Below, piece after piece: positions 1 through 9,540 of a stretch of 64,000 bases of DNA. Each line of letters opens with the position of its first letter. Within the stretch, counting starts at the first letter, position 1. Under the pieces are notes generated by a model. That model worked only from the letters and a program-made list of their open reading frames with translations. It was not told the DNA's origin and searched no databases. Source of the DNA: Sulfuricystis multivorans (GTDB lineage: Bacteria > Pseudomonadota > Gammaproteobacteria > Burkholderiales > Rhodocyclaceae); contig NZ_AP018718.1 in NCBI RefSeq assembly GCF_003966565.1, forward strand, positions 1,736,001-1,800,000. The letters run 5' to 3'. The position numbers and the translations under genes were made by a program.

Positions 1-741
1 GCGGGCTTGGCCTGCGGCGGCATGAAACCGGTGGTGGCCATCTACTCGACCTTCCTGCAGCGCGCTTACGACCAACTGATCCACGATGTCGCGCTGCAGA
101 ATCTCGATGTCACCTTCGCGATCGACCGCGGCGGCATCGTCGGCGCCGACGGGGCCACCCATCAGGGCGCCTTCGACCTTTCGTATCTCACCTGCATCCC
201 GAACATGGTCGTGATGGCGCCGGCCGACGAGGCCGAATGCCGGCGCATGTTGACCACGGCCTACCACTACCCGGGTCCCGCGGCGGTGCGCTATCCGCGC
301 GGCGCCGGACCTGCCGTTCCGCCTGCGCCGACTTTGGACGCCATCGAAATCGGCAAGGGCGAACTGCGCCGCCAGGGCAAGAAGGTGGCGATCCTCGCTT
401 TCGGTACCCTGCTTTCCGCCGCCCTGGAAGCCGGCGAGGCGCTCGATGCGACCGTGGCCAACATGCGCTTCGTCAAGCCGCTCGATACCGATCTGGTGCG
501 GCAACTCGCCGAGGGCCATGACGCGCTGGTCACCGTCGAGGAAAATGCAGTCATCGGCGGCGCCGGCGCGGAAGTCGCCCGAGTGCTCGAAAATGAGGGG
601 CAAACGAAGCCTCTGCTGCGCCTCGGGCTGCCGGATCGTTTCATCGAACATGGCGAGCAAGGCCAGATGCTCGCCGAACTGGGCCTGAACGCAGCGGCGA
701 TGGCCGAGCGGATCAGGCATTTCCTTACCACCTTTACTTGA
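1..741 (+). CDS. dxs: 1-deoxy-D-xylulose-5-phosphate synthase, C-terminal part (5' end outside window)
   Basis: This is the first enzyme of the non-mevalonate isoprenoid pathway; it joins pyruvate and glyceraldehyde 3-phosphate using thiamine diphosphate. About 246 codons are visible, roughly the last 40% of a usual 620-residue DXS. The open frame runs in from base 1. The pyrimidine-binding transketolase region is recognisable ([17 protein letters not shown], then [18 protein letters not shown]), followed by the transketolase C-terminal domain ([13 protein letters not shown]). A copy of the 24-bp dispersed repeat lies in the linker between the two domains and encodes AVPPAPTL. Identification is firm; only the N-terminus is missing. 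Confidence 0.97.
   Translation, partial: AGLACGGMKPVVAIYSTFLQRAYDQLIHDVALQNLDVTFAIDRGGIVGADGATHQGAFDLSYLTCIPNMVVMAPADEAECRRMLTTAYHYPGPAAVRYPRGAGPAVPPAPTLDAIEIGKGELRRQGKKVAILAFGTLLSAALEAGEALDATVANMRFVKPLDTDLVRQLAEGHDALVTVEENAVIGGAGAEVARVLENEGQTKPLLRLGLPDRFIEHGEQGQMLAELGLNAAAMAERIRHFLTTFT
312..335. repeat. 24-bp dispersed repeat, copy 1 (inside dxs)
   Basis: On the minus strand it reads AAAGTCGGCGCAGGC followed by GGAACGGCA. On the coding strand it gives AVPPAPTL in the DXS interdomain linker. See the finding on the repeat family. Confidence 0.8.
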
Positions 742-768
742 GGAAATTAGTCGGGAATGTTATAAAGG

Positions 769-800
769 GCTCCAAAAGGAGCGCCTGGCAAAGACCAGGC
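769..800 (+). terminator. two adjacent short hairpins in the dxs-folE2 gap
   Basis: GCTCC-AAAA-GGAGC (769-782) is followed directly by GCCTGG-CAAAGA-CCAGGC (783-800). Neither has a T-tract, so termination of dxs is only a guess; they could equally be leader structure for folE2. Confidence 0.3.
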
Positions 801-828
801 CACACGCCAACCCCACGGAGACATTCCC

Positions 829-1641
829 ATGAACCTGAGAGACATCACCATGGCCATTCCTGACGTCCAATCGAGCCACGATGCCCGCCAGCTACCAATC
901 GACAAGGTCGGCATCAAATCCATCCGCCATCCGGTGAAGGTGCTGGACAAGAGCGGCGGCGTGCAGCACACGATCGCCACCTTCAACATGTACGTCGGCC
1001 TGCCGCACAACTTCAAGGGCACGCACATGTCTCGCTTCGTCGAGATTCTCAACGCCCACGAGCGCGAGATCTCGGTCGAGAATTATGAGCCGATGCTGCG
1101 CGAGATGGTGAAGAAGCTGGAAGCCAAGACCGGCCACCTGGAGATGAGCTTCCCCTACTTCATCAACAAGGAGGCGCCGGTCTCGAAGGTGAAGAGCCTG
1201 CTCGATTACGACGTCACCTTCATCGGCGAGATCGTCGAGAACGACGGCTACCGGCAGACCACGCGCGTCGTCGTGCCTGCCACCAGCCTGTGCCCCTGCT
1301 CGAAGAAGATTTCCGAGCGCGGCGCCCACAACCAGCGCTCGCACATCACGATCACCGCCACCACCAACAGCTTCGTCTGGATCGAAGAACTCGTGCAGAT
1401 GGCCGAAAGCCAAGCCTCCTGCGAGCTCTTTGGTTTATTGAAGCGTCCCGACGAAAAGCATGTCACCGAGCGTGCTTACGACAATCCGAAGTTCGTCGAG
1501 GACATCGTACGCGATGTCGCCGGCCTGCTCAATGCCGATCCGCGCATCGACGCCTACATCGTGGAATCGGAAAATTTCGAGTCGATCCACAACCATTCGG
1601 CCTACGCGCTCATCGAGCGCGACAAAACCCGCCGCGAGTAG
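829..1641 (+). CDS. folE2: GTP cyclohydrolase FolE2 (type IB)
   Basis: It converts GTP to dihydroneopterin triphosphate, the first step of folate synthesis, using the metal-flexible enzyme type that replaces zinc-dependent FolE. It has 270 residues, a normal length. Family signatures are [19 protein letters not shown] (about 116-134) and the metal/catalytic cysteine segment [21 protein letters not shown] (about 152-172). The start was chosen because ACGGAGA stands just upstream; an alternative ATG lies 21 bases downstream. The last 70 bases of the gene, from NFESIHNHS to the stop, are the source of the tandem array that follows. In many proteobacteria folE2 is controlled by zinc (Zur); here only a half-site-like ATGTTATA is visible at 757-764. 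Confidence 0.97.
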   Translation: MNLRDITMAIPDVQSSHDARQLPIDKVGIKSIRHPVKVLDKSGGVQHTIATFNMYVGLPHNFKGTHMSRFVEILNAHEREISVENYEPMLREMVKKLEAKTGHLEMSFPYFINKEAPVSKVKSLLDYDVTFIGEIVENDGYRQTTRVVVPATSLCPCSKKISERGAHNQRSHITITATTNSFVWIEELVQMAESQASCELFGLLKRPDEKHVTERAYDNPKFVEDIVRDVAGLLNADPRIDAYIVESENFESIHNHSAYALIERDKTRRE

Positions 1642-2367
1642 CGCTTCGGAACTCGAAATTTCGGCGTAGGCTAACCTCGCCCAAGCGAGGTTAAGCGCGC
1701 AGCGCGGCCGAAGCCAAAATTTCGAGTCGATCCACAACCATTCGGCCTACGCGCTCATCGAGCGCGACAAAACCCGCCGCGAGTAGCGCTTCGGAACTCG
1801 AAATTTCGGCGTAGGCTAACCTCGCCCAAGCGAGGTTAAGCGCGCAGCGCGGCCGAAGCCAAAATTTCGAGTCGATCCACAACCATTCGGCCTACGCGCT
1901 CATCGAGCGCGACAAAACCCGCCCGAGTAGCGCTTCGGAACTCGAAATTTCGGCGTAGGCTAACCTCGCTCAAGCGAGGTTAAGCGCGCAGCGCGGCCGA
2001 AACCAAAATTTCGAGTCGATCCACAACCACTCCGCCTACGCGCTCATCGCGCGGAACAAAACCCGCCGCGAGTAGCGCTTCGGAACTCGAAATTTCGGCG
2101 TAGGCTAACCTCGCCCAAGCGAGGTTAAGCGCGCAGCGCGGCCGAAGCCAAAATTTCGAGTCGATCCACAACCATTCGGCCTACGCGCTCATCGAGCGGG
2201 ATAAAACCCAACGCTAGCCGCGCTTCAGAACTCGAAATTTCGGCGTAGGCTAACCTCGCTCAAGCGAGGTTAAGCGCGCAGCGCGGCCGAAGCCAAAATT
2301 TCGAGTCGATCCACAACCACTCCGCCTACGCGCTCATCGAGCGCGACAAAACCCGCCGCGAGTAGCG
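1571..2367. repeat. tandem array of folE2 3' ends, about 145-bp unit, 5.5 copies
   Basis: Units start at 1571, 1716, 1861, 2005, 2150 and 2295. Each has about 71 bases repeating the end of folE2, including a stop codon, plus about 74 bases of spacer; the last copy lacks the spacer. The spacer contains a hairpin, TAACCTCGC-CCAA-GCGAGGTTA, nested between GCTTCGG and CCGAAGC, plus the palindrome CGAAATTTCG. Spacers are nearly identical. The coding parts vary: CAT TCG becomes CAC TCC (synonymous), ERDKTRRE becomes ARNKTRRE or ERDKTQR, and one copy has lost a base. No gene is supported within 1642-2373. Confidence 0.93.
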
Positions 2368-2373
2368 GTTGCA

Positions 2374-2407
2374 AACGAAAAAGGACGCCAAGGCGTCCTT
2401 TTTCGTT
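2374..2407. terminator. bidirectional rho-independent terminator between folE2 and rplS
   Basis: A perfect 16-bp stem, with arms AACGAAAAAGGACGCC and GGCGTCCTTTTTCGTT around a two-base AA. A-tracts on one side and T-tracts on the other let it end both converging transcripts. Confidence 0.92.
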
Positions 2408-2421
2408 GCCGGTGGCGAGGT

Positions 2422-2799
2422 TCATTCCTTGGACTCGCCACCCTTCCTGGTAAGCTTCTCCTTGATCCGCGCCGACTTGCCGGAGCGCTCGCGCAAGTAA
2501 TAGAGCTTGGCACGACGCACGTCGCCCTTCCTCTTCACCTCGATGCTCGCGATCAACGGCGAATAGGTCTGGAAGGTGCGTTCGACGCCTTCGCCGGATG
2601 AAATCTTGCGCACGGTGAAGCTCGAATTCAGGCCGCGATTCCTCTTGGCGATCACCACGCCTTCATAGGCCTGGACGCGCTTTCTTTCGCCTTCCACCAC
2701 ATTCACGTTCACCACCACGGTGTCGCCGGGAGCGAACTCGGGAATGGTCTTGCCCAGCCGTTCGATTTCCTCTTTTTCCAGTTGCTGAATCAGGTTCAT
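2422..2799 (-). CDS. rplS: 50S ribosomal protein L19
   Basis: A structural protein of the large ribosomal subunit at the 30S-50S interface. It has 125 residues, a little longer than the E. coli protein, with a lysine-rich tail. The start was set at [11 protein letters not shown]; the open frame extends further upstream but that part has no family similarity. Conserved segments are [27 protein letters not shown] and [15 protein letters not shown]. It is the last gene of the conserved rpsP-rimM-trmD-rplS operon and ends at a bidirectional terminator. Confidence 0.98.
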   Translation of the reverse strand: MNLIQQLEKEEIERLGKTIPEFAPGDTVVVNVNVVEGERKRVQAYEGVVIAKRNRGLNSSFTVRKISSGEGVERTFQTYSPLIASIEVKRKGDVRRAKLYYLRERSGKSARIKEKLTRKGGESKE

Positions 2800-2821
2800 G
2801 TCGTATTTCCTTGTCGAAATA

Positions 2822-3604
2822 TTATGACGACCGCAGAGCTGCGGCGTTCGATTCGGCTTCGATCTCCCGCAGCAGTTGCGCCTCAATCTTGCTCAAACCG
2901 CGAGCAACTCTTTGCGCCAGCCATTTGGCAAACAGCTCCGGGCGGCGCTCCCGGGTCCGCGCCAGCGACTGCTTCAGTCGCCAGCGGCGGATGTTCTCGT
3001 GGTGACCGGAGAGCAACACTTCCGGCACCGGCATGCCTTCATACACCTCCGGCCGTGTGTAGTGCGGGCAATCCAGCAGCCCGTCGGCGAACGAATCCTC
3101 CGCCGCCGAAGCCTCGTCGTTCAGGGCCCCGGGCAGCTGCCGCACCGTCGCATCGATCAGCGCCAGGGCGGCGATCTCGCCGCCGGACAAGACGAAATCC
3201 CCCAGCGACACTTCCTCATCGACGCAGCGCGCGATCACGCGCTCGTCGATCCCTTCATAGCGACCGCACAGCAGGATCGCGCCGTCGCTTCCCGCCAGGC
3301 TCTTCACCCGGGCATGCGTCAGCGGCTGCCCCTGTGGGGAAAGGTAGATCACCTTTCCCGTTCCACCGCGCGCCGCTTTCGCGGCGCCGATCGCCTTCTC
3401 CAGCGGCTCGGCGCGCATCACCATGCCGGGACCGCCGCCGAAAGGCCGGTCATCGACCGAGCCATAGGCATTGCCCGCCCACTGACGCGGATTCCAGCAA
3501 GCGATCTGCCACAATCCGCGCTCCAGCGCCCGCCGCGTGATGCCGGATTCCGTCACCGCCGCGAACATCTCCGGGAACAGAGTCACGACATCGAAGCGCA
3601 GCAT
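2822..3604 (-). CDS. trmD: tRNA (guanine-N1-)-methyltransferase
   Basis: It methylates G37 of tRNAs from S-adenosylmethionine and so prevents frameshifting. It is 260 residues long, with the SPOUT trefoil-knot signatures [11 protein letters not shown] (about 54-64), [13 protein letters not shown] and [11 protein letters not shown]. The start is [14 protein letters not shown], the usual TrmD N-terminus; 13 upstream in-frame codons look unrelated. It lies between rimM and rplS in the standard order with short gaps. Confidence 0.98.
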   Translation of the reverse strand: MLRFDVVTLFPEMFAAVTESGITRRALERGLWQIACWNPRQWAGNAYGSVDDRPFGGGPGMVMRAEPLEKAIGAAKAARGGTGKVIYLSPQGQPLTHARVKSLAGSDGAILLCGRYEGIDERVIARCVDEEVSLGDFVLSGGEIAALALIDATVRQLPGALNDEASAAEDSFADGLLDCPHYTRPEVYEGMPVPEVLLSGHHENIRRWRLKQSLARTRERRPELFAKWLAQRVARGLSKIEAQLLREIEAESNAAALRSS

Positions 3605-3617
3605 CCGCAGCCCTCCT

Positions 3618-4133
3618 CTACCAGTCCCGTTCCCAGGCGACATGGATCATGCCGGCCGGCACATCCACATCCTTCACCACCTGGCCGACGAAGGGCAACA
3701 GACGCTCGCGCGCCGTTTCGCCTTCGCCTTCCGTCACCACCAGCACGGCATGGGCGCCGGACTCGATCAATTCCTTCACGCGTCCGAGCGTTTCCTGCCG
3801 CTCATTGACCACCTGCAGGCCGACCAGGTCGGCCCAGTAAAACTCGTCTTCTTCCGTCGCCGGCAGCGCTTCACGGGGCGCGCCGAAGAAATGCCCAACC
3901 AGCTGCTCGGCCGCGGTGCGGTCGTCGACACCCGCCAGCTTGACCAGCCAGCCTTTGCCGTGGATGCGCATGTCCTGAACGGCGAAGGGGCGCCAGCCGG
4001 AGGTCTCCTTCTCATCCTTGCCCAGCCACCAGCGCGGCATCTCAAGCCAGCGCCCGGGATCATCACCGAAGGGGAAGAGCCGCAACCAGCCTTTCACCCC
4101 GTATGGGGCAGTGATCCGCCCCAGAACGATCAT
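3618..4133 (-). CDS. rimM: 16S rRNA processing protein RimM
   Basis: A maturation factor of the 30S subunit that binds S19. It has 171 residues. The N-terminal RimM domain begins [17 protein letters not shown]; the C-terminal PRC-barrel part includes [15 protein letters not shown] and HAVLVVTEG. It sits 13 bases upstream of trmD in the translation operon. Confidence 0.96.
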   Translation of the reverse strand: MIVLGRITAPYGVKGWLRLFPFGDDPGRWLEMPRWWLGKDEKETSGWRPFAVQDMRIHGKGWLVKLAGVDDRTAAEQLVGHFFGAPREALPATEEDEFYWADLVGLQVVNERQETLGRVKELIESGAHAVLVVTEGEGETARERLLPFVGQVVKDVDVPAGMIHVAWERDW

Positions 4134-4147
4134 TCTTTCCGCGGTGA

Positions 4148-4402
4148 TTACGCAGTCGGCGCGGCGGCAGCCTGCTTGACCAGACGTTGAGCGGTCGGCG
4201 ACAGCTGGGCGCCTTTGCCCTGCCAGTAGGCCAGACGCTCGGCATCGATCGACAGCGCCTTCTCGTTTTCGGCGGCCTTGGGGTTGTAGTAACCGATACG
4301 CTCGACGAAACGACCGTCGCGGCGGTTGCGCGAGTCGGTGACGACCATGTTGTAGAACGGGCGCTTCTTGGCGCCGCTGCGGGCAAGACGAATCACGACC
4401 AT
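4148..4402 (-). CDS. rpsP: 30S ribosomal protein S16
   Basis: A small-subunit structural protein of 84 residues with the family opening [20 protein letters not shown] and the segment [11 protein letters not shown]. It is the first gene of rpsP-rimM-trmD-rplS. GAGGAAC lies seven bases before the ATG. The operon promoter must lie in the 42-base gap to prmC or inside prmC. Confidence 0.98.
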   Translation of the reverse strand: MVVIRLARSGAKKRPFYNMVVTDSRNRRDGRFVERIGYYNPKAAENEKALSIDAERLAYWQGKGAQLSPTAQRLVKQAAAAPTA

Positions 4403-4444
4403 AAAGGTTCCTCGAAAAATCCGGCTATGGAAAAGGGCGTGATT

Positions 4445-5320
4445 TTATTGGTTATTTACGGCCGAGACAAGGGGAACGGAAACCACCGACTGCGGCTTGC
4501 GGCCGCCGCTTACCCGCACGATGCCAGCGAGATCCTGCCGCTGTTCGATGGCTTCGAAACCGGCAGCGCTCAAAAGATCCCGCGCGGCATCCCCCTGATC
4601 CCAGCCGTGCTCGAAAAACAGCCCGCCGCCCTCGGCTAGCCAGCGCGGAGCCTCGGCGACGACCCGACGGATCGCGCTCAAGCCATCGGCATGGTCGGTC
4701 AGCGCGACGACGGGCTCGAAACGCAGGTCGCCTTGCGTCAGATGCGGATCACTCGCGGCGACGTAGGGTGGATTGGCGACGATCAGATCGAAGCTTTGCG
4801 GCGGCAACGAGGCAAACCAGTCACTCTCGAAAAAACCAACTTCTGCGTCGAGCCGCGCAGCGTTCCTGCGCGCGACGGCCAGCGCCGCCGCTGAGACATC
4901 GACCGCCGACACCTGCACACCTGGCAGCTCCAGCGCCAGCGTGATCGCCAGACAGCCGCTGCCGGTGCCCAGATCGAGGATGCGTGCCGTACCACCCGAG
5001 CCGACTTTGCCGCCCAACGTTTCCAGGGCGAGATCGACCAGCAACTCGGTTTCCGGGCGCGGGATCAACACCTCGGGCGTCACGATGAAGTCGCGGCCAT
5101 AGAACTCGCGCCGGCCGATCAGATAGGCGGTCGGCTCGCCGGCCGCGCGGCGTTCCACCAACGTTTGGAAGCGCAGGGCGGCATGCTCGGCGAGCGGCTC
5201 GTCGCAGTGGGCTTCGAGCCAAGCGGTATTGCGGTCGAGCACGTGCGCGAGCAGCACGCGCGCCTCGCCGGCGGGCAAGATCTTCCGCGCCGCGGCAAGC
5301 AGGGCGGCGACCGTCCTCAT
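4445..5320 (-). CDS. prmC: peptide chain release factor N5-glutamine methyltransferase
   Basis: It methylates the GGQ glutamine of RF1 and RF2. It has 291 residues: an N-terminal helical domain, then a Rossmann methyltransferase with motif [14 protein letters not shown] (about 114-126) and the catalytic NPPY (183-186). The ATG overlaps the prfA stop by four bases, so the enzyme is co-expressed with its substrate RF1. A copy of the 24-bp repeat encodes KVGSGGTA at 105-112, in the linker just before motif I. The C-terminal tail after [10 protein letters not shown] is longer than usual. Confidence 0.97.
   Translation of the reverse strand: MRTVAALLAAARKILPAGEARVLLAHVLDRNTAWLEAHCDEPLAEHAALRFQTLVERRAAGEPTAYLIGRREFYGRDFIVTPEVLIPRPETELLVDLALETLGGKVGSGGTARILDLGTGSGCLAITLALELPGVQVSAVDVSAAALAVARRNAARLDAEVGFFESDWFASLPPQSFDLIVANPPYVAASDPHLTQGDLRFEPVVALTDHADGLSAIRRVVAEAPRWLAEGGGLFFEHGWDQGDAARDLLSAAGFEAIEQRQDLAGIVRVSGGRKPQSVVSVPLVSAVNNQ
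4985..5008. repeat. 24-bp dispersed repeat, copy 2 (inside prmC)
   Basis: In coding orientation AAAGTCGGCTCGGG followed by TGGTACGGCA. It encodes KVGSGGTA in a linker. Confidence 0.75.
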
Positions 5321-6399
5321 GCGCCGCCTGCTAACGCTGCGAGCTGTTCGGCCTGATGCGCGGCCGCCAGCGCGCCGATCAGCTCGTCGAGCTCGCCATC
5401 CATGATCGCGTCGATCTTGTAAAGCGTCAGGTTGATGCGGTGATCCGTCACCCGCCCCTGCGGGAAGTTATAGGTGCGGATGCGTTCGGAGCGATCGCCG
5501 CTGCCCACCAGCGATTTGCGCGTGCTGGCGATCTTCTGCTGTCGTTCGCGCTGCTGCCTGTCCTTGAGGCGCGCAGCGAGCACGGCGAGCGCCTGCGCCT
5601 TGTTGCGGTGCTGCGAGCGGTCGTCCTGACATTCGACCACCAAGCCGGTCGGCAGATGGGTGATGCGCACCGCCGAGTCGGTCTTGTTGATGTGCTGCCC
5701 GCCGGCGCCGGAGGCGCGAAAGGTATCGATGCGCAGGTCGGCCGGATTGATCTCGACCTCGCCGATGGCATCCGCTTCCGGGAGCACGGCGACGGTGCAT
5801 GCCGAAGTATGGATGCGCCCCTGCGCTTCGGTCGCCGGCACGCGCTGCACGCGATGGCCACCCGATTCGTACTTCAGCTTCGCATACACGCCGCTACCGA
5901 CGATGCGCGCGATGATCTCGCGGTAGCCGCCCAAATCGGATTCGTTCTGCGACACCACCTCGACGTGCCAACCCTGCCGCTCGGCATAACGCACGTACAT
6001 GCGGAATAGGTCGGCGGCGAACAAGGCCGACTCCTCGCCGCCGGTGCCGGCGCGAATCTCGAGGAAAACGTTTTTCTCGTCATCCGGATCGCGCGGCAAG
6101 AGCGCCCGTTGCAGCGCATCTTCGAGACGCATGAGCTCGGCTTGCGCGGCTTCGGCCTCGTTCCTGGCGAATTCGCGCAGCTCCGGATCGCTCTCCATCG
6201 TCCGCGCCGTTTCCAGATCGGCCGCGGCGCGCCGCCAGGCGTCAAAAAGCTCGACGATCTCGGCGATCTCGGCACGTTCGCGTTGCAGGCGCCGGTAGGC
6301 TTCCATGTCACGCGTCACCTCTTCCTGGCCGAGAAGCCCATCGAGTTCGGCAAGACGTTCGGCCAGCCGCGTCAGGCGCTGGCGTAGACTGGCTTTCAT
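5317..6399 (-). CDS. prfA: peptide chain release factor 1
   Basis: It recognises UAA and UAG and triggers peptide release. It has 360 residues. The GGQ catalytic loop is at 233-235 ([14 protein letters not shown]), and the codon-recognition tripeptide PAT in [10 protein letters not shown] near 188 marks it as RF1 rather than RF2. It lies four bases downstream of hemA and overlaps prmC by four bases, the common hemA-prfA-prmC order. Confidence 0.98.
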   Translation of the reverse strand: MKASLRQRLTRLAERLAELDGLLGQEEVTRDMEAYRRLQRERAEIAEIVELFDAWRRAAADLETARTMESDPELREFARNEAEAAQAELMRLEDALQRALLPRDPDDEKNVFLEIRAGTGGEESALFAADLFRMYVRYAERQGWHVEVVSQNESDLGGYREIIARIVGSGVYAKLKYESGGHRVQRVPATEAQGRIHTSACTVAVLPEADAIGEVEINPADLRIDTFRASGAGGQHINKTDSAVRITHLPTGLVVECQDDRSQHRNKAQALAVLAARLKDRQQRERQQKIASTRKSLVGSGDRSERIRTYNFPQGRVTDHRINLTLYKIDAIMDGELDELIGALAAAHQAEQLAALAGGA

Positions 6400-6403
6400 C
6401 GCG

Positions 6404-7657
6404 CTACTGCTCGGGGTGCAGGCGCCAGATGCGCGAGATCAGGCGCGCGATATCGCCGCGTTCCGTGCCTTCGGCGAGATTCAGCGCCTCGGTAGGCGGA
6501 TGCAGTAGCTTGTTGGTCAGCCCCTTGGACATCGCTTCGAGCACCTGGGCCGGGTCCTCGCCGCGCTGCAGGCGTTTCATCGCATGTTCGAGCTCGTGAC
6601 GGCGCATGCGCTCGGCGGTATCGCGCAGCGCGCGGATCAAGGGCACCGCCTCGCGCGCTTCCATCCAGTGCAAAAAATCGTCAACGCGCCGGGAGATGAT
6701 TTGCTCGGCCTCGACGATCGCCGCCTGGCGCGATTCCAGGCCGGATTCGACGATCTGCGCCAGATCGTCGAGCGTGTAGAGAAAGACATCGTCGAGCCGT
6801 GCCACCTCGGCCTCGATGTCACGCGGCACCGCCAGATCGACCATCACCATCGGCCGGTGGCGCCGCACCTTGACGGCGCGTTCGACCATTCCCAGGCCGA
6901 TGATCGGCAGCGTGGCTGCCGTGCAGGAAACGACAATGTCGTACTCGGCAAGCCGCTCGCTGATTTCGTTGAGAAGCATCACATCGCCGCCGAAACGCTC
7001 GGCGATCACCCTGGCGCGCTCCGGCGTGCGGTTGGCGATCGATAAGCGCTTGGGCCGCGCGCCGGCGAAATGGGCCGCGCACAGCTCGATCATCTCACCG
7101 GCGCCGACGAACAGCACGCGCTGTTCGCTGAGGCGCTCGAAAATCCGCTCGGATAGATGCACGGCGGCGGCGGCCATCGAAACGATGTTGGCGCCGATCG
7201 CCGTCGTCGAGCGCACTTCCTTGGCCACCGCAAAAGTGCGCTGAAACAGCTTGCCAAGCAGCGTGCCAAGGGTGCCCGCCTGTTCGGCCACCCGCGCCGC
7301 CTGTTTCATCTGGCCGAGGATCTGCGGCTCGCCGACCACCATCGAATCGAGCCCCGAGGCTACCCGGAACATGTGGCGCACCGCCTCGCGCTGCGGATGG
7401 CGGTAGAGATACGGCTCGATGCGCCGCGGCGGCAGCATGTGATATTCGGCCAGCCAGTCGATCGCCGCCGCCGGTTCGTCGGTGGCGCAATACAGCTCGG
7501 TGCGGTTGCACGTCGACAGGATTGCCGCCTCGCGCACCGGCCGGCCGCGCAACAGGTCGTGCAGCGCCTGCGTAAGCCGCGTCGGCGCAAACGCCACCTG
7601 CTCGCGAATCTCGAGCGGGGCGGTATGGTGGTTGATACCGAGGGCGTAGAGCTGCAC
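6404..7657 (-). CDS. hemA: glutamyl-tRNA reductase
   Basis: The first committed enzyme of the C5 heme pathway; it reduces glutamyl-tRNA to glutamate-1-semialdehyde. The GTG start at 7657 gives 417 residues and puts the catalytic cysteine of STCNRTELY at position 50, as in characterised HemA. A TTG eight codons upstream (7681) is possible but adds no family sequence. The NADPH-binding domain has [17 protein letters not shown]. It opens the hemA-prfA-prmC operon and would supply heme to the many cytochromes encoded nearby. Confidence 0.96.
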   Translation of the reverse strand: MQLYALGINHHTAPLEIREQVAFAPTRLTQALHDLLRGRPVREAAILSTCNRTELYCATDEPAAAIDWLAEYHMLPPRRIEPYLYRHPQREAVRHMFRVASGLDSMVVGEPQILGQMKQAARVAEQAGTLGTLLGKLFQRTFAVAKEVRSTTAIGANIVSMAAAAVHLSERIFERLSEQRVLFVGAGEMIELCAAHFAGARPKRLSIANRTPERARVIAERFGGDVMLLNEISERLAEYDIVVSCTAATLPIIGLGMVERAVKVRRHRPMVMVDLAVPRDIEAEVARLDDVFLYTLDDLAQIVESGLESRQAAIVEAEQIISRRVDDFLHWMEAREAVPLIRALRDTAERMRRHELEHAMKRLQRGEDPAQVLEAMSKGLTNKLLHPPTEALNLAEGTERGDIARLISRIWRLHPEQ

Positions 7658-7755
7658 GGTGCCTGTTCGTGAATGTGCCAACCCATCATTAAAGACGAAA
7701 AGCCCTTTGCCGGCAACCGGCTAGCGGAATCCGCCATCGCAACAGCCTGCCGGCC

Positions 7756-7772
7756 TGCGACAATCTGTCGCA
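7756..7772. promoter_or_regulatory. palindrome TGCGAC-N5-GTCGCA upstream of 7832
   Basis: TGCGACAATCTGTCGCA has perfect half-sites. It lies 60 bases before the 61-aa gene and divergent from hemA. It fits the GCGNC-N5-GNCGC type reported for RegA/PrrA/RegR response regulators; the factor here is inferred. Confidence 0.55.
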
Positions 7773-7831
7773 TTCCCCTGGTGACGACAAGGGCGTAGAT
7801 TTTCCACATCGGCTATCAAGGAACCCGCGCC

Positions 7832-8017
7832 ATGAGCAACGATGCACTCCAGCCAAAAAACGTCGCCCAGCCCGAGATGAGTTCGCTGCTGCTGGGCGCC
7901 GGCTTCGCCCTCGCTTCGCTGATCCTGCTGCCGGCCGTCGCACAGCGCATCGGTCTGGGATCGAGCCTGACGATCGCGCTACGCGGGGCTCTGATGCGCG
8001 CCGCGAATCATCTGTGA
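7832..8017 (+). CDS. small single-span membrane protein, unknown
   Basis: It has 61 residues with one hydrophobic segment (about 17-37, SSLLLGAGFALASLILLPAV) and an amphipathic tail. AAGGA lies upstream of the ATG. I do not recognise a family. It stands alone between hemA and the copper-type operon and follows the TGCGAC-N5-GTCGCA palindrome, so it may be a regulated small protein; function unknown. Confidence 0.6.
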   Translation: MSNDALQPKNVAQPEMSSLLLGAGFALASLILLPAVAQRIGLGSSLTIALRGALMRAANHL

Positions 8018-8033
8018 CGCAGTCGTTCCGCGC

Positions 8034-8058
8034 GGCTTTGCGATAGGCTTTGCGATAA
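8034..8058 (+). promoter_or_regulatory. tandem 12-bp repeat ending in an extended -10-like sequence
   Basis: GGCTTTGCGATA occurs twice in direct succession, and the second copy runs into TGCGATAAT, a good extended -10 match. No clear -35 was found. It could drive the nine-gene operon beginning at 8103. Confidence 0.3.
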
Positions 8059-8102
8059 TGCAGCGGCCGCGGCGCACGTTCCGCGGGTCGAGTCCTTTGC
8101 TC

Positions 8103-8441
8103 ATGCCGCCGATGCGTCCAGCCCATTTCGCTTTCCTCGTCCTTGCCCTCGCCGGGGGCGCTTTCGCGCTGACCTTCGTCGATGCCGCCCACCTGCGCGA
8201 TGCCCGGGCGCAGGAAAGCGCCGTGACGGCCCGGCTCGTAAAGCGGCTGGGACTGACCGACCCGGTGTTGTTTACCGAGGCACGCTACACGCGCCATCCG
8301 ACCCAGGCCGATCTGCAGTCGGCCTTCCAGGACCATCCGGTCGCGTTCGAACACTTCCCGAGCGGCTCGCTCATCCCGCCGCCTGCCGGCATCCTCGCCG
8401 CCTATGAACAGCTGGATCGAAAAACAGCGCCATCTGATTGA
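8103..8441 (+). CDS. secreted or membrane-anchored protein, unknown
   Basis: It has 112 residues from the ATG at 8103; another ATG three codons later (MRPAHFAF) is equally possible. An N-terminal hydrophobic stretch (AHFAFLVLALAGGAFALTF) looks like a signal peptide or anchor, and the rest is a small periplasmic domain with no motif I recognise. It overlaps the next gene by 38 bases, so it is probably the first gene of the 8103-15985 operon. Role unknown; an accessory to the ABC transporter that follows is the simplest guess. Confidence 0.6.
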   Translation: MPPMRPAHFAFLVLALAGGAFALTFVDAAHLRDARAQESAVTARLVKRLGLTDPVLFTEARYTRHPTQADLQSAFQDHPVAFEHFPSGSLIPPPAGILAAYEQLDRKTAPSD

Positions 8442-9540
8442 CTTCACGCTGGCATCCCTTGCGCGCAGGAAGACGAAGAACCTCGGGCTCTTCGTCATCT
8501 ACACGTTGCTGGTCTTCGTGCTCGCCTCGGTGGCGCTTTATACCCATGCGCTGCGCTTCGAGGCGCAAAAGGTGCTCGCCGGCAGCCCGGAGATCGTCCT
8601 GCAGCGGCTGGTGGCCGGCCGGCATGATCTGATCCCACCCGGCTATCTGGAAAAGATCGGCCGTATCCGCGGCGTGCAGAAAATCGAGGGACGGCTGTGG
8701 GGCTATTACTACGACAGCGTAGTGAAGGCCAACTACACTTTCATGGTGCCGCGCGACATGAAGATCGAGCGCGGCGAGATCGTCGTCGGCCCGGCGCTGG
8801 AACGCTCGCGGGGACTGGCCGCCGGCAATGGCATCTCGTTTCGTGCCTATACCGGTGAGTTGCACACCTTCATCGTCGCCGATGTGCTGCCCGAAGCTTC
8901 CGAGCTGATGAGCGCCGATCTGGTGCTGATGCACGAGGACGACTTCCGCGCCTTTTTCAAGATCCCGCCCGGTCATTACAACGACATCGCGCTGTCGGTC
9001 GCCAACCCGCAGGAAGTGCGCAACGTCGCGATCAAACTCCTGACGACACTCCCCGACTCGCGCCCGATCCTGCGCGACGAGGTGCTGCGCACCTATGCCT
9101 CCATCTTCGACTGGCGCGAAGGCCTGCTGCTGGCGCTGCTGTCCGCCGCGATCCTCGCCTTCGGCATCTTCGCCTGGGAAAAGGCCGCTGGGCTGTCTGC
9201 CGAGGAACGCCGCGAGATCGGCATCCTCAAGGCGATCGGCTGGGAAACGGGCGATGTGATCAAGATGAAGTTCTGGGAGGGCCTTTTGATTTCGCTCACC
9301 GCTTTCTTCACCGGCTATACGGCTGCCTATGCGCACGTCTTTCATCTCGGCGCGAGTCTGTTCGAGCCGGTGTTGAAAGGCTGGGCCGTGCTCTATCCAC
9401 GGTTTTCCTTGCCGCCGCACATCGACGGCCTGCAGATCGCCACGCTGTTCTTCTTCACCGTCGTGCCCTATACCGCGGCGGTGCTGGTGCCGATATGGCG
9501 CGCGGCCACCACCGATCCGGATACGGTGATGCGCTCATGA
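8404..9540 (+). CDS. ABC transporter permease, FtsX/MacB-like
   Basis: The membrane half of an ABC system; 378 residues. One membrane segment lies near residues 28-47, a large periplasmic domain covers about 50-230, and three segments lie near the C-terminus (about 240-258, 297-316, 340-362), which is the MacB/LolC/FtsX layout. AEERREIGILKAIGW is the coupling-loop signature of this family. The ATPase gene overlaps its stop codon. MacB-type proteins usually move envelope substrates or transmit force rather than import solutes; the substrate is not evident. Confidence 0.88.
   Translation: MNSWIEKQRHLIDFTLASLARRKTKNLGLFVIYTLLVFVLASVALYTHALRFEAQKVLAGSPEIVLQRLVAGRHDLIPPGYLEKIGRIRGVQKIEGRLWGYYYDSVVKANYTFMVPRDMKIERGEIVVGPALERSRGLAAGNGISFRAYTGELHTFIVADVLPEASELMSADLVLMHEDDFRAFFKIPPGHYNDIALSVANPQEVRNVAIKLLTTLPDSRPILRDEVLRTYASIFDWREGLLLALLSAAILAFGIFAWEKAAGLSAEERREIGILKAIGWETGDVIKMKFWEGLLISLTAFFTGYTAAYAHVFHLGASLFEPVLKGWAVLYPRFSLPPHIDGLQIATLFFFTVVPYTAAVLVPIWRAATTDPDTVMRS

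Noticed and set aside
312-335. The 24-bp repeat as a Neisseria-type DNA uptake sequence
   Set aside because: Only TGCCGTC is shared; the essential GTCTGAA end is absent in most copies, so it is at best an analogous signal.
1571-2367. folE2 repeat array as a CRISPR
   Set aside because: Both halves of the unit are repeated, so there are no unique spacers, and no cas gene is near.
2422-2886. Longer rplS starting at 2886
   Set aside because: The extra 29 codons lie over the end of trmD and lack L19 similarity; [11 protein letters not shown] is the family start.
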